Shown here: one piece after another, positions 7,921-16,769 of the stretch
Layout: every line of letters starts with the position of its first letter
Numbering within the stretch: the stretch's first letter is position 1
Source of the DNA: Leptospira dzoumogneensis
GTDB taxonomy: Bacteria > Spirochaetota > Leptospiria > Leptospirales > Leptospiraceae
Assembly (NCBI RefSeq): GCF_004770895.1
Contig: NZ_RQHS01000018.1
Location: forward strand, 124,001-188,000
DNA length: 64,000 nucleotides
Direction of reading: 5' to 3'
Made by a program: the position numbers and the translations under genes
Notes under the pieces: generated by a model
The model's input: the letters and a program-made list of their open reading frames with translations, nothing else
The model's database searches: none
What the model was told of the DNA's origin: nothing

Positions 7921-10900
7921 ATGGTTTCCATTTTCTCTCAAAAATTCCAGGGAGTTTTACTGATCTCAATCCTAATTTTTAGTATGGGCTGTGAGTCCGG
8001 ATCTTCTCCCAAGAAAAAACCTAGAGTAGAAAATGGAATATTAGATCTAAGTAAAAATTGGGACTTCGGAAAAGAAGAACCTTTGAGTATAGAAGGTGAT
8101 TGGGCGTTTTATTGGTCTCAATTATTTTCGGAGATCAAAAATCCTTTAAAGACAGATCTGGCTCCTTCTCAAAAACAAAAGGAACAGATCAAATTCGGAG
8201 ATGTTCCGAATGTTTGGAACGAATACAAGGACCAAAAGTATCCAGGTTTTGGATATGCGACTTATAAGATACTAGTTCGTTTAGAAAAGCCGGAAACCGA
8301 TATGGCGATCAAGATGTTGGAAGCATCCACATCTTATACACTTTACGTAAATGGAAAGAAGGTAATTTCCAGCGGGGTAGTCGGAAAAACCCCTGAAACT
8401 AGTAAACCTTTATATAGACCTGGAGTCAGCGAAATTTTCGACCTGGGAATAGAGAACGAGGTCGCGATTGAGATCTCCAATTTTTCCCATTTTAAAGGGG
8501 GCCCTTGGGCAAAGATCTTTATAGGAAAAAGAAAAGATCTGGTTATCATACGCCAAAGTAATGTTAGATTGGATCTGTTTGTAGGTGGAGGACTTTTAGT
8601 TTTAGGTTTATATCACCTAAGTTTGTTCGCATTTTTAAGAAGAGAAACTTCCACACTATATTATGGAATTCTAACGATCTGTTCCACCATTCGTATTTTG
8701 ATCACAGGAGAAAGAATATTGTATTCTATTTTCCCGAATTTCGACTTCGAATGGGGATACAGATTGGAATTGATGTCCAGTTTTTTGATCGGTATATTCT
8801 TTCCTTTATTTATCCGGACCTTATATCCGGACGAGATAAACAAAAAAGTCATTCGGTTTTTTATCGGTATCATTATCGGGCTTTCTTTCATCGTATTATT
8901 CACACCTTTGATCATATATTCCAAGACAATTTCTATTTTTGGGATTTTAGTGACTATAGCTTGTTTTTATCTAGTATACGTTTTTTGGAAAGCGATGCAA
9001 AATAAGAAGTTAGGAGCAGATGTAGGTTTATTTTTCTTTCTTCTATTTTTTGCGGTAGTGACCAACGACATATTATATGCGAATATGATCATAAATACCG
9101 CATACTTCTCTCCTTACGGAGTGGCTTCCTTTTTCGTCGCACAGGCATTTATGGTCTCTCAAAGATTTACAAGTGCCTATAAACTTTCCGAAAAATTAGC
9201 TCATGATCTACAAGAATCCAACCAAAGGTTGATCTCTTTGGACAAACTGAAGGACGAATTTTTAGCGAATACTTCTCATGAATTAAGAACTCCTCTGCAG
9301 GGGATCATCGGTATTGCGGACTCTTTGAAAAGAGGAGTAGGTGGTCCATTATCTCAATCCGTGGAAAGACAACTGGGGATGATCGTCACAAGCGGACAAA
9401 GGCTTTCTAGTTTAGTAAACGATATTATAGATTTTTCTAAATTAAAACATAAGGATTTAAATCTAAATCTGAGATCGGTGGACTTATACCAAGCGGTGAA
9501 TTTTACTCTGGAATTGAATAGGATCTCTACGGACCAAACTAAGATAAAATTGGTGAATGCGGTTTTACCCGAGTTTCCGGACTTGCTTGCGGACGAGAAT
9601 AGGTTACAACAGATATTACAGAACTTAGTGAGTAATGCGATCAAATTTACGGAGAAGGGTGAGATCATAGTCAGTGCTCGTATCAAAGCTCTAGGGATTG
9701 CGGAGATCAGTGTTTCCGATACTGGGATCGGAATAGATCCTACAGAACACCAAAAGGTATTCGAATTTTTCGAGCAGGTAGAAAGGGGAGATTCCAAAAA
9801 TAGTTCCGGTGCAGGACTTGGACTTTCCATCAGCAGGGCATTGGTTGTATTACATGGAGGAGAGATCGGAGTAGAATCCAGCCTAGGCTTAGGTTCTCGT
9901 TTTTATTTTACGATCCCGTTGGTATCCGGAAAAATCCCGAGATCCGATGGAAGAGAATTAAAAAATTATAAAGAAGGAAATCATCCGGGTTCTACCGTAT
10001 CTTTTCAAAATGAGTCGTCCGATTCGGAGAAGAATGCAAGGATCCTGGTAGTGGATGATGAGCCTGTGAATTTGCAGGTAATACAAAACTATCTATCTTT
10101 GCGGAATATATCCTCTATCACCGCAAAAAGCGGAATGGAAGCCTTGGAAATATTACAAAAAGATAAGGCTTTTGACGTTATTATTTTAGATGTGATGATG
10201 CCTAAAATGTCCGGTTTAGAAACTGCCAGGGAGATCCGTAAAACTCTTAGCACACTGGAGCTTCCTATTTTGATGTTGACCGCGAAAAATCAGGACAAAG
10301 ATCTGATGGCGGCATTGAATAACGGTGCAAATGATTATCTGCTCAAACCTTTTGATTTCGAGGAATTGATCTTAAGGATCAATAATTTGCTCGCCTTAGC
10401 GGACGGTCATAAGAGCCGCCTAAACCAGGAGAATGAGAAGAGAGAAGCGGTAAATAATGTAAGGCAAAGGATCAATATCGACTTACATGATCACCTGGGC
10501 GGAAAACTCACAGACTTAAAGTTTTTGTCGGAAGAATTGCTCTCTCAAAGCCAGGAAGACAAACCAATCTTCAAGAAGATCAACGAGGCGGTAAACCAAT
10601 CCATCCATATTCTGAGAGAGCAGATGTTGAAGATAGAAGATCTTGGATTATTGTCCGAGAATTTTATTACAGGTATCAATTTAGTCTTACTCAGAAGATA
10701 TTCCGATGTGGAAAGGGACTTAGAGTTCGAATGCCAAGACGAGGTGCTTCAGTTTTTTGAAGAAGGAAGAAATGAAACTTCTATCATAGAACTTTATAGT
10801 ATCGTAAATGAGATCACGAATAACGATCTAAAATACGGTCAGGGAGTAACCAAATGGAATTTCTATCTGGAAGGCGGGGACTTGATCACGGAAATGAATG

Positions 10901-11061
10901 CGGAATCTTCTTATCATCTGAAAAAACATAAAACGGGAAGAGGTACGGAAAATCTGATATATAGGATCTCCGGCCTGGGTGGAAAAGTGGAAATGTACTT
11001 AGTCGAAAATATATATAAAATAAAAATAAATATCCCGATCGGAAATTTTTCCGTAAAATAA
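7921..11061 (+). CDS. Hybrid sensor histidine kinase: lipoprotein-type N-terminus, 7TM-DISM, HisKA-HATPase-REC-HisKA_3-like
   Basis: A 1046-residue sensor. A signal sequence ends in FSMGC (Cys21), a possible lipobox. A beta-rich extracytoplasmic domain (about 40-205, GDWAFYW) follows, then seven membrane helices (about 215-415) as in 7TM-DISM receptors. The first kinase core has SHELRTP with His453, and an HATPase with DTGIGI near 606 and GAGLGLSI near 636. A receiver domain (about 705-820) has Asp757 in LDVMMPKMSG. After it comes a second, NarX-like dimerisation motif, NIDLHDHLGG with His856, and an ATPase-like tail with NEITNND near 961 and GRGTENL near 1008. Two phosphodonor types in one chain are unusual. 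The LuxR-type regulator directly downstream is the likely partner. No good ribosome site is seen before the ATG. Confidence 0.9.
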   Translation: MVSIFSQKFQGVLLISILIFSMGCESGSSPKKKPRVENGILDLSKNWDFGKEEPLSIEGDWAFYWSQLFSEIKNPLKTDLAPSQKQKEQIKFGDVPNVWNEYKDQKYPGFGYATYKILVRLEKPETDMAIKMLEASTSYTLYVNGKKVISSGVVGKTPETSKPLYRPGVSEIFDLGIENEVAIEISNFSHFKGGPWAKIFIGKRKDLVIIRQSNVRLDLFVGGGLLVLGLYHLSLFAFLRRETSTLYYGILTICSTIRILITGERILYSIFPNFDFEWGYRLELMSSFLIGIFFPLFIRTLYPDEINKKVIRFFIGIIIGLSFIVLFTPLIIYSKTISIFGILVTIACFYLVYVFWKAMQNKKLGADVGLFFFLLFFAVVTNDILYANMIINTAYFSPYGVASFFVAQAFMVSQRFTSAYKLSEKLAHDLQESNQRLISLDKLKDEFLANTSHELRTPLQGIIGIADSLKRGVGGPLSQSVERQLGMIVTSGQRLSSLVNDIIDFSKLKHKDLNLNLRSVDLYQAVNFTLELNRISTDQTKIKLVNAVLPEFPDLLADENRLQQILQNLVSNAIKFTEKGEIIVSARIKALGIAEISVSDTGIGIDPTEHQKVFEFFEQVERGDSKNSSGAGLGLSISRALVVLHGGEIGVESSLGLGSRFYFTIPLVSGKIPRSDGRELKNYKEGNHPGSTVSFQNESSDSEKNARILVVDDEPVNLQVIQNYLSLRNISSITAKSGMEALEILQKDKAFDVIILDVMMPKMSGLETAREIRKTLSTLELPILMLTAKNQDKDLMAALNNGANDYLLKPFDFEELILRINNLLALADGHKSRLNQENEKREAVNNVRQRINIDLHDHLGGKLTDLKFLSEELLSQSQEDKPIFKKINEAVNQSIHILREQMLKIEDLGLLSENFITGINLVLLRRYSDVERDLEFECQDEVLQFFEEGRNETSIIELYSIVNEITNNDLKYGQGVTKWNFYLEGGDLITEMNAESSYHLKKHKTGRGTENLIYRISGLGGKVEMYLVENIYKIKINIPIGNFSVK

Positions 11062-11080
11062 ATAAGGTGTGAATACGAGC

Positions 11081-11719
11081 ATGAAAACTTCAGATATCAA
11101 AGTAGGGATCGTAGAAAACGATGAAAGTTTTAAGGAACAGATCCTAAAAACCTTGGAATCTATTCCGGAGATAGGTGGAGTATTCCATTGGGAATCCGCA
11201 GAATCCTTTTGGGAGGACGAGAAGGGCAGATCCTTGGATATTATTTTTCTGGATATTATGTTAGCCGAAATGAATGGGGTAGAGCTTGCCGGAAAAATTT
11301 CCGCGAGAGATCCTGAGATCGCCAAAATTATGCTCTCCAATATGAATTCGGACGAACTAATTTACGAATCTTTAAAGAACGGTGCCATCGGATATATCTT
11401 AAAATCGGAACTGAAAGATATTGCGGATGTAGTGGACACGGTTTTAAAAGGGGGAGCGATCATCACTCCTACGATCGCTTTTCGCGTATTGAACAGTTTT
11501 AAACAAAAGGATTATTCTGGAGAATTTAAGCTCACTCCTAAGGAAAAACAGATCCTGGATGAAATGGTAAAAGGAAAAACCATCGGAAGAGTGGCTGAAT
11601 TCCTTAAAGTCAGTAAGTATACGGTCCAGCATCATGTTAAGAATATATACAAAAAATTGAATGTACATAACAGGGCGGAACTGGTAAGAAAGGCAAGCGA
11701 TATAGGACTATTGCCTTAA
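11081..11719 (+). CDS. NarL/LuxR-family response regulator
   Basis: A receiver domain with phospho-acceptor Asp58 (IIFLDIMLAEMNG) and conserved Lys in YILKSEL is followed by a LuxR-type helix-turn-helix (TPKEKQILDEMVKGKT and YTVQHHVKNIYKKLNVHNR). It probably controls genes in answer to the hybrid kinase ending 19 bases upstream. The ATG at 11081 is preferred because the AAGG at 11064-11067 would sit against the alternative in-frame GTG at 11069; the longer form adds four residues. NarL-type regulators usually pair with HisKA_3 kinases, which fits the second kinase-like core of the neighbour. Confidence 0.93.
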   Translation: MKTSDIKVGIVENDESFKEQILKTLESIPEIGGVFHWESAESFWEDEKGRSLDIIFLDIMLAEMNGVELAGKISARDPEIAKIMLSNMNSDELIYESLKNGAIGYILKSELKDIADVVDTVLKGGAIITPTIAFRVLNSFKQKDYSGEFKLTPKEKQILDEMVKGKTIGRVAEFLKVSKYTVQHHVKNIYKKLNVHNRAELVRKASDIGLLP

Positions 11720-11724
11720 ACGTT

Positions 11725-12591
11725 TCAGATGAGTCGGGACTTAGGACGATTTTCGTCCTTCCCCCATTCGTTCCAAGAGCCGTCATAAACCGGAATATTT
11801 TCTATTCCTAAAATTCCGAGAGCTGTTACGACAACTGTCGCAGAAACTCCTCCATTACAATAACAGATGATCTTTTCCGGAAGAGAATCAGTATCCACAC
11901 CAGCGTTCCTAAAAGAAAGTTTTAGATCCTCTTTGGATAGGAATTTTCCCGTTTTTGGGTCGGTTAAACTTGTATGAGGAATATTGATTGCACACGGTAT
12001 ATAACCTTTTGCAACCAAGTCCTCGTAAAAATTCTCAAGGCTTATATAATTATACTTTAATGTAGTCCCGACGGCAGCACTCAAACTTTTTACCGCGGCT
12101 TCGAAGGTTAGGTCTTCTCCTCCATGCAGAACATGGATCTTCTTTCCTTTCCAGTTCTTGTTCAAAAGATAATCCGCTGCCACATTCGCATCCGTTTCAT
12201 TCAGATATTCTTCCACATGGACGATCCCGTCCGCTACTCCAGCTTCCACCACTTCCGGAATGATCGTGGAGATATTCACCACGAATTCTATTTTATTCTT
12301 TTGGACTGCGTTAGATACACTTTTTTCGTAAAGTCGATACCATCCGTGAACATCTTCGGCCTTTTTATTTCCAGGGTTCAACCAGTGCAAAGCTTCCGTT
12401 CCTTTGGTTGCTTCTAAGATAAAATTTTCATCTTCCAAGGCACCTTGTTGTATCCTGACTCTTTCTCTGATCGTCGGATCCAATTTCTGAGGACTTCTGG
12501 TCAGCACAGTAATTTTTTTGCCTGACTCCAGAAGTTTTGGAAGAAGGAATTTGCCTATATTTCCTGTAGGAACTGCGACAGCGATACTCAT
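11725..12591 (-). CDS. Chimeric NmrA-like / rhodanese C-half protein
   Basis: A 288-residue frame whose ATG overlaps the thiM stop (ATGA); longer forms would run back through thiM. The first part looks like an NmrA-type NAD(P)-binding protein: [20 protein letters not shown] near residue 5, [14 protein letters not shown]. It seems to lack about 60-70 residues of the usual middle, joining LNETDAN directly to [16 protein letters not shown]. From about residue 200 it becomes the second half of a sulfurtransferase domain ([23 protein letters not shown] with a candidate catalytic Cys, YDGSWNEWG), missing the first strand and helix of that domain. It may be a fusion left by in-frame deletions. Whether it folds or works is unknown. 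Confidence 0.7.
   Translation of the reverse strand: MSIAVAVPTGNIGKFLLPKLLESGKKITVLTRSPQKLDPTIRERVRIQQGALEDENFILEATKGTEALHWLNPGNKKAEDVHGWYRLYEKSVSNAVQKNKIEFVVNISTIIPEVVEAGVADGIVHVEEYLNETDANVAADYLLNKNWKGKKIHVLHGGEDLTFEAAVKSLSAAVGTTLKYNYISLENFYEDLVAKGYIPCAINIPHTSLTDPKTGKFLSKEDLKLSFRNAGVDTDSLPEKIICYCNGGVSATVVVTALGILGIENIPVYDGSWNEWGKDENRPKSRLI
11743..11760 (+). terminator. Short hairpin after the response regulator
   Basis: AGGACGA-TTT-TCGTCCT forms a 7-base stem 24 bases past the regulator stop and inside the 3' end of the opposing gene. The following bases (TTCCCCC) are a poor U-tract, so this is a weak candidate. Confidence 0.35.
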
Positions 12592-13379
12592 GCAGAGATT
12601 GTGCTCAGTTCGTCCAAAAATGCCACGGCAAAACTCCCAGTGCCGGAAGACTTCTCCGCAGCTCTGGAACCTGCAATGGCAAAAACAGCGGATGCGGAGA
12701 CAGAAGCGCGTAACGCATCTTTTTGGATCCCTAAGAAGGAAGCGATCAAGGCTCCTAAAGAACATCCCACTCCCGTAACCTTAGTCATCAGAATATGACC
12801 TCCCGGAACTGCGATTGTCTCTTTTCCGTCGGTGATATAGTCTACTTCTCCGCTGATCGCAATCACTGCTCCCGTGTTCGTCGCCAGTTCTTTAGCGAGA
12901 TGAACTGCATCCGAAGAAGCAGCCGTTGAATCCACACCTTTTCCTCCGCCTGCAGCCCCCGCAAGAGCCAGGATCTCGGAAGCGTTTCCTCGGATCACCG
13001 TAGGTTTATATTGTAAAAGATCTTTTGCGATCTCCGTTCTGTATCTAAGAGCACCTACTGCAACGGGATCTAAGACCCAAGGGGTCCCCGCTTTTTGGGC
13101 CGCGATCGCCGCCGCCTTAATTGCCTTTGCATCGAAACTATTGATCGTACCTACGTTGATAAGCACTCCACCTGCGATTGCAGCGAAATCGGAAACTTCT
13201 TCTTCCGCTATTACCATAGCAGGAGAAGCTCCCGCAGCTAAGAGAACGTTCGCAGTCCAGTTTGTGACCACAATATTCGTGAGCACATGGGTAAGAGGTG
13301 CATGTTTTCGCACTTCTGCAAGATCGGAAACGATGTCCGGAGAAGGCCAGGATTTTTGTGTCAAAGAAGCGGTTGTCAT
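12588..13379 (-). CDS. thiM: Hydroxyethylthiazole kinase ThiM
   Basis: Salvage enzyme that phosphorylates 4-methyl-5-(2-hydroxyethyl)thiazole for thiamine synthesis. The 263-residue protein has [21 protein letters not shown] near 29-49, LINVGTI near 73, [10 protein letters not shown] near 100 and the ATP-site/catalytic motif [16 protein letters not shown] near 199, where the Cys is the usual one. It appears intact although both neighbours are rearranged. No thi-box (TPP riboswitch) or other thiamine gene is seen around it. The gene upstream ends 36 bases before its start. Confidence 0.95.
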   Translation of the reverse strand: MTTASLTQKSWPSPDIVSDLAEVRKHAPLTHVLTNIVVTNWTANVLLAAGASPAMVIAEEEVSDFAAIAGGVLINVGTINSFDAKAIKAAAIAAQKAGTPWVLDPVAVGALRYRTEIAKDLLQYKPTVIRGNASEILALAGAAGGGKGVDSTAASSDAVHLAKELATNTGAVIAISGEVDYITDGKETIAVPGGHILMTKVTGVGCSLGALIASFLGIQKDALRASVSASAVFAIAGSRAAEKSSGTGSFAVAFLDELSTISA

Positions 13380-13415
13380 ATTTTATTCTCCTAATATAAT
13401 AAAAACTTTATGGAT

Positions 13416-13940
13416 CTATTCTTTTAATAAGCTCAATGCGAGAAGTTGGGGAAGAGCCCCTTGTCCACCTTCTACCACTTTTATCAATTTAAAACCTGCA
13501 GATAAGAAAGTATTGATCACATCAGTGACCGGTCTATGCCAAGCTCCTACTTTACTTCTCACTGTTCCTTTCAAAAGATCCGGTTCTACGAATTGGGACT
13601 TATTATATCCCGGTTTTTGTAAAATTTCACCTTGAGAAAGAGGTTCAGAGTAAGCCCCGTAAAAGCAAGGATCTCAAAATTGAATACGCGGAGTTTGCCA
13701 GGTCCCCTCTATTGTTTTGGTCCTGCATTACGGAATCATACCATTCTGCGAGACCTTCGTAACGAGCTTCTGTACCGGCGCCGGCATTTTGGATGGCGTC
13801 TTGTTTGGTCAGATGGAAGAAGCCGTTTTGAAAAGGGTAATCCAGACCCAGGCGGGGGTTATGTGCCACACGTTTTTCCTGATTCCAAACCAAAATTCCC
13901 TTATCTAAGGGATCCGCTAATATATCTTTCAGTATATCTA
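13416..13940 (-). pseudogene. Remnant of a Trm112-like / SAM-methyltransferase gene
   Basis: Read on the minus strand, three parts follow each other. First (about 13935-13795) is a Trm112/YcaR-like stretch (ILADPLDKGILVWNQEK, NPRLGLDYP), without its usual cysteines and without an ATG, GTG or TTG at the expected start. It runs in frame into a methyltransferase N-terminus (RYEGLAEWYDSVMQ, RGDLANSAYSIL), which meets a stop at 13645-13647. A different frame then continues from about 13660 to TAG 13416-13418 with a typical methyltransferase C-terminus (YSEPLSQGEIL, VGAWHRPVTD, AGFKLIKVVE). The central SAM-binding core, roughly 100 residues, is missing. This is best read as a deletion plus frameshift. 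Confidence 0.75.
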
Positions 13941-14309
13941 ATATATTGAATTATATTATAATATAACAGAAGAAGTGCTTTGGGGAGAATGAGTCAAACT
14001 TTTTTTATACTTCAAACGAATAAAGAAGAAGGAGCAAAAGAAAGCCGGTGTAGGTAAAAGGAATTAGGTCTACTGTGTTTTGATTAAGAGCGCATAACGT
14101 TTAATTTATGAGATACGTTATGATATTCTATATTAGGATAAGTATCCGATATATCACTCAAGAGACTCATAGTCTTAGGTCGGGAACTTAACAGTTATCT
14201 TAATATTTTTTGCGATTTTTTTTGAAATCGTAAGACATAGTGTAGGGATTTTTTATAAGATCCGTCTATATTTATAACTACTTTTATCTAGTTTCATTAG
14301 GGAGGAATA
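13941..14309. other. AT-rich intergenic region with palindromes
   Basis: No gene is seen. TTATATTATAATATAA at 13951-13966 is a perfect 16-bp palindrome upstream of the minus-strand methyltransferase remnant. CATAACGT (14093-14100) and ACGTTATG (14115-14122) form an inverted repeat with a 14-base spacer. The last bases carry a strong ribosome site (GGGAGGAATA) for the small gene at 14310. Confidence 0.5.
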
Positions 14310-14555
14310 ATGAAAGGAAGGATAGCCGGCATCAATGAGAAGTCGAATAAAATGATCATACTTACCGAGCACGGATATACATTCGGAATTGGTAATGTAG
14401 AATACATGCAATTAGATCATGTAATCACCGGTGAATTGAGAAGTAGCGGAACAGAGATCCTGACCAATATGACTTCTGGAGATGATTTTGTTTTGGATAT
14501 AGAGGCATACGATTGTTCTAAAGAGATCGCACTTACTCTATTGAACGCGGAATGA
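14310..14555 (+). CDS. Small hypothetical protein (81 aa)
   Basis: Not recognised. It starts at ATG 14310 behind an excellent ribosome site (GGGAGGAATA). The product is acidic and soluble, with no signal peptide or membrane helix. The N-terminal half alternates hydrophobic and polar residues (GRIAGINEKSNKMIIL, YTFGIGN) as in a small beta-barrel or sheet. The C-terminus (CSKEIALTLLNAE) looks helical. It has about 370 bases of noncoding DNA in front and no operon partner. The strong start signal supports a real, well-translated gene. Confidence 0.7.
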   Translation: MKGRIAGINEKSNKMIILTEHGYTFGIGNVEYMQLDHVITGELRSSGTEILTNMTSGDDFVLDIEAYDCSKEIALTLLNAE

Positions 14556-14603
14556 TCTTTAAGTATATTCTGTTTTTTTTAATAATGTAGAATTATATAA
14601 GTA

Positions 14604-14630
14604 TCCGAAGCCGGGGGACCCGACTTCGGA
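14604..14630. terminator. Strong hairpin between convergent genes
   Basis: TCCGAAG and CTTCGGA form an outer stem, with CGGG/CCCG inside, separated by one C-A mismatch and closed by a GGA loop. It lies between the convergent small gene and the PEBP gene. Neither strand has a clear U-tract (GAAAAAATT follows on plus), so intrinsic termination is likely but not certain. Confidence 0.5.
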
Positions 14631-14637
14631 GAAAAAA

Positions 14638-15195
14638 TTATCTACCGTATTTTGCGGTTAATTTTCCTTCTGCTAGTTTTAGTGAATTGATATAAAATCC
14701 GACTAACGCTCCGGAAGCCTCTCCATCCAGATCGATCTTATCCTTTAAAGCAAATACCTTAAAGATATAACGATGAGGTTTATCTCCTTTAGGAGGGCAG
14801 GGGCCGCCGTATCCGGGCTTACCGAAATCGGTCCTGCCTTGGACTGCACCTGCAGGAAGAGGTCCTTTATCATTTCCGGCTTTTGCAGGAAGACTTGTGA
14901 CAGTCGCAGGGATATTGATCACAGTCCAATGCCACCATCCGCTTCCGGTAGGAGCATCCGGATCATATGCAGTCACTGCAAAAAACTTGGTTTCTTTAGG
15001 AGCGCCTGACCATTGTAAGTCGGGAGAGTTATTCTCTCCGGAACATCCGAATCCGGAAAACACATGAGTGTTGGTGATTGTTCCTCCTTCTTTGAGGGCG
15101 GAGCTAGTGACCTTTAGATCCCCGGCAAACGTGGATCCGGCAAAGAATAAAACACAAAACAATATACCGTTTTGGAACGATAGGAATTTTTTCAT
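14638..15195 (-). CDS. YbhB/YbcL family (PEBP, Raf-kinase-inhibitor-like) secreted protein
   Basis: A 185-residue protein with a signal peptide (MKKFLSFQNGILFCVLFFAG, cleavage probably after STFAG). The phosphatidylethanolamine-binding fold follows: SGENNSPDLQWSGAP near 53, AYDPDAPTGSGWWHWTV near 77-93 and GGPCPPKGDKPHRYIFKVFAL near 130-150. DPDAPT and GxxPP..HRY are the ligand-pocket signatures of the family. The bacterial role is unclear. It appears to be a single-gene unit. Confidence 0.93.
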   Translation of the reverse strand: MKKFLSFQNGILFCVLFFAGSTFAGDLKVTSSALKEGGTITNTHVFSGFGCSGENNSPDLQWSGAPKETKFFAVTAYDPDAPTGSGWWHWTVINIPATVTSLPAKAGNDKGPLPAGAVQGRTDFGKPGYGGPCPPKGDKPHRYIFKVFALKDKIDLDGEASGALVGFYINSLKLAEGKLTAKYGR

Positions 15196-15273
15196 AAAAC
15201 CTCCGAGTTCTACGCGTTGCAGAATAACACCGAAAGTTTAAGTATGCATTCCTAATTTATCAAAAAATAGGCC

Positions 15274-16113
15274 TTATGTCCTGACCCGATCATGGATTGT
15301 GCCGTTCCGATCACGACTTGCTTCCCTTCTGAGCATAGTGGGAGAATATCCGAATCTATCCCGGAATCGGACTGCAAATCTGGAAGCGGAATCATATCCA
15401 ACCTCTCTTGCGATCTCTCCTATACTTCTGTCGGTTGCCTGTAATAGGGAGAGTGCAAATGACATTCTGACATCGATCAGTATTTCGGAAAAAGAAGAAA
15501 GTTCCGAAGAAAGTCTTCTTCTGAGAGTTGCTTCACTCATCTCCAGTCGATCCGCGATCTCTATAGCGGACCAATCTTTCCCAGGATTCGCGTTTAAAAA
15601 AGATCGTATCTTTTGGGAGATATTATCGGTAGAAGGTACTTTAAATTTTCTGCCGTATTCTCCTAACCAGATCAATATTTCCGTCGCCCTATGGATCGCA
15701 ACCTGATCGGAGATCAATTTGTCGGTGGTGATGGATTCTCTTGCGAGTTGAAAAGCGTCCGAAAATCCGGAAGTTATATTAGAAAAAATGAATGCCGGTT
15801 CTATATCTTTTAGGTCCTGGAGATTAGGCTTATAATTTCGGATCACGTTCGGATGGAATGCGATCCAAGCAGCTTCGAATTCTCCTGCATCCGGACGATT
15901 GATCACGTCGAACGCTTGGCCTCCAGCAATCGCCACCGCTTCTCCCGATCTAATATCCAATTCCAGATCATTCTGCTTTAGGCTTTTGATCCCTTTTTTG
16001 ACGAATACCAATGTGGGTAGATCTGTGATCACTCTGGAAAGGTATAATTCCCTTTTTTGGATCACCGTGGCCGAGAGTCCGACCCCGTCTCTGGATATAA
16101 TGGAACGTTTCAT
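15274..16113 (-). CDS. AraC-family transcriptional regulator
   Basis: A 279-residue protein with an N-terminal cupin-like sensing domain (VFVKKGIKSL, GEAVAIAGGQAFDV) and a C-terminal AraC DNA-binding domain from about residue 165. Its two helix-turn-helix units are WSAIEIADRLEMSEATLRRRL and RSIGEIAREVGYDSASRFAVRFR, closing with FGYSPTMLRRE. The layout resembles GadX-like regulators. It is divergent from the lpoB-like gene, with 95 bases between the starts. Targets are unknown. Confidence 0.92.
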   Translation of the reverse strand: MKRSIISRDGVGLSATVIQKRELYLSRVITDLPTLVFVKKGIKSLKQNDLELDIRSGEAVAIAGGQAFDVINRPDAGEFEAAWIAFHPNVIRNYKPNLQDLKDIEPAFIFSNITSGFSDAFQLARESITTDKLISDQVAIHRATEILIWLGEYGRKFKVPSTDNISQKIRSFLNANPGKDWSAIEIADRLEMSEATLRRRLSSELSSFSEILIDVRMSFALSLLQATDRSIGEIAREVGYDSASRFAVRFRDRFGYSPTMLRREASRDRNGTIHDRVRT

Positions 16114-16208
16114 AGGTTTTGTGTTAGACTGACCATTTTAAAGAGATTTGCAAGATTTTTGTTTTTTGCTTTTCGTATTTTTAGGTAGAGATAACGTTTA
16201 ACTCGAAT

Positions 16209-16769
16209 ATGAAATTCTATCTTCTATCTATATTTATCATATTAAGTTTTTATTGCGCAGGCGTAGAATATCGGGACCCGAGCGAAGTCCAAGGCACAAA
16301 ACAATGGGGTGTGAGAGAAATCAGAGAAACCGTCCAGAATATGAGTGTTTCACTTTCCGATTTTTATAAAAAAGACTCAGTTAAGGGTTATATAGAACTT
16401 CAAAAATTTAAGAATAATACCTCCGAACATATAGATACCAAAATTTTAGCGAATGAGATCGTTACTAACTTGACCTCTAATAAGATCCCATTCGTAGATA
16501 CTTCTCAAAGAAAAGCATCTTTGGACGAGATTAGTTTGAATAAGTCGGGGATCGTATCTTCCGACGCTAAACTTGATTTTGGAAAATTAAAATCTCCAAG
16601 TTATCGTTTGAGCGGTGAGTTGAATGATCTAGTTAATTACGAAAAGGGGAAGAAGATACAATACATCTTGATCACTCTTCGTTTAACAAGTGTGGAATCG
16701 AATGAGATCGTTTGGCAAACAGATAAAAAATTTCTGAAAATAAGTGATACAGAAGGCTACGGGCTTTGA
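16209..16769 (+). CDS. LpoB-like lipoprotein (penicillin-binding protein activator family)
   Basis: A 186-residue lipoprotein with signal sequence and lipobox ending SFYC (Cys16). The mature part follows the LpoB pattern: QWGVREIRETVQNMSVSL, GYIELQKFKNNTSEHIDTKILA near 60, IPFVDTSQRKASLDEI near 95, YRLSGELNDL and NEIVWQTDKKFLKIS near the end. LpoB-type proteins reach from the outer membrane to switch on peptidoglycan synthases; in this organism that role is inferred. The gene converges with a COG3014-like lipoprotein gene, overlapping it by 13 bases. The same two families are neighbours in several proteobacteria. Confidence 0.8.
   Translation: MKFYLLSIFIILSFYCAGVEYRDPSEVQGTKQWGVREIRETVQNMSVSLSDFYKKDSVKGYIELQKFKNNTSEHIDTKILANEIVTNLTSNKIPFVDTSQRKASLDEISLNKSGIVSSDAKLDFGKLKSPSYRLSGELNDLVNYEKGKKIQYILITLRLTSVESNEIVWQTDKKFLKISDTEGYGL

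Noticed and set aside
12592..12765. 58-codon upstream extension of the NmrA-rhodanese frame
   Set aside because: It is fully inside thiM and reads as Cys/Arg-rich nonsense; the ATG at 12591 overlapping the thiM stop is the natural start.
13380..13415. Possible TPP riboswitch upstream of thiM
   Set aside because: Only 36 bases separate thiM from the upstream remnant and no thi-box (CTGAGA) pattern was seen.
13921..13990. AT-rich palindromic stretch as a replication origin or attachment site
   Set aside because: No DnaA-box cluster, no integrase and no flanking repeats were found.
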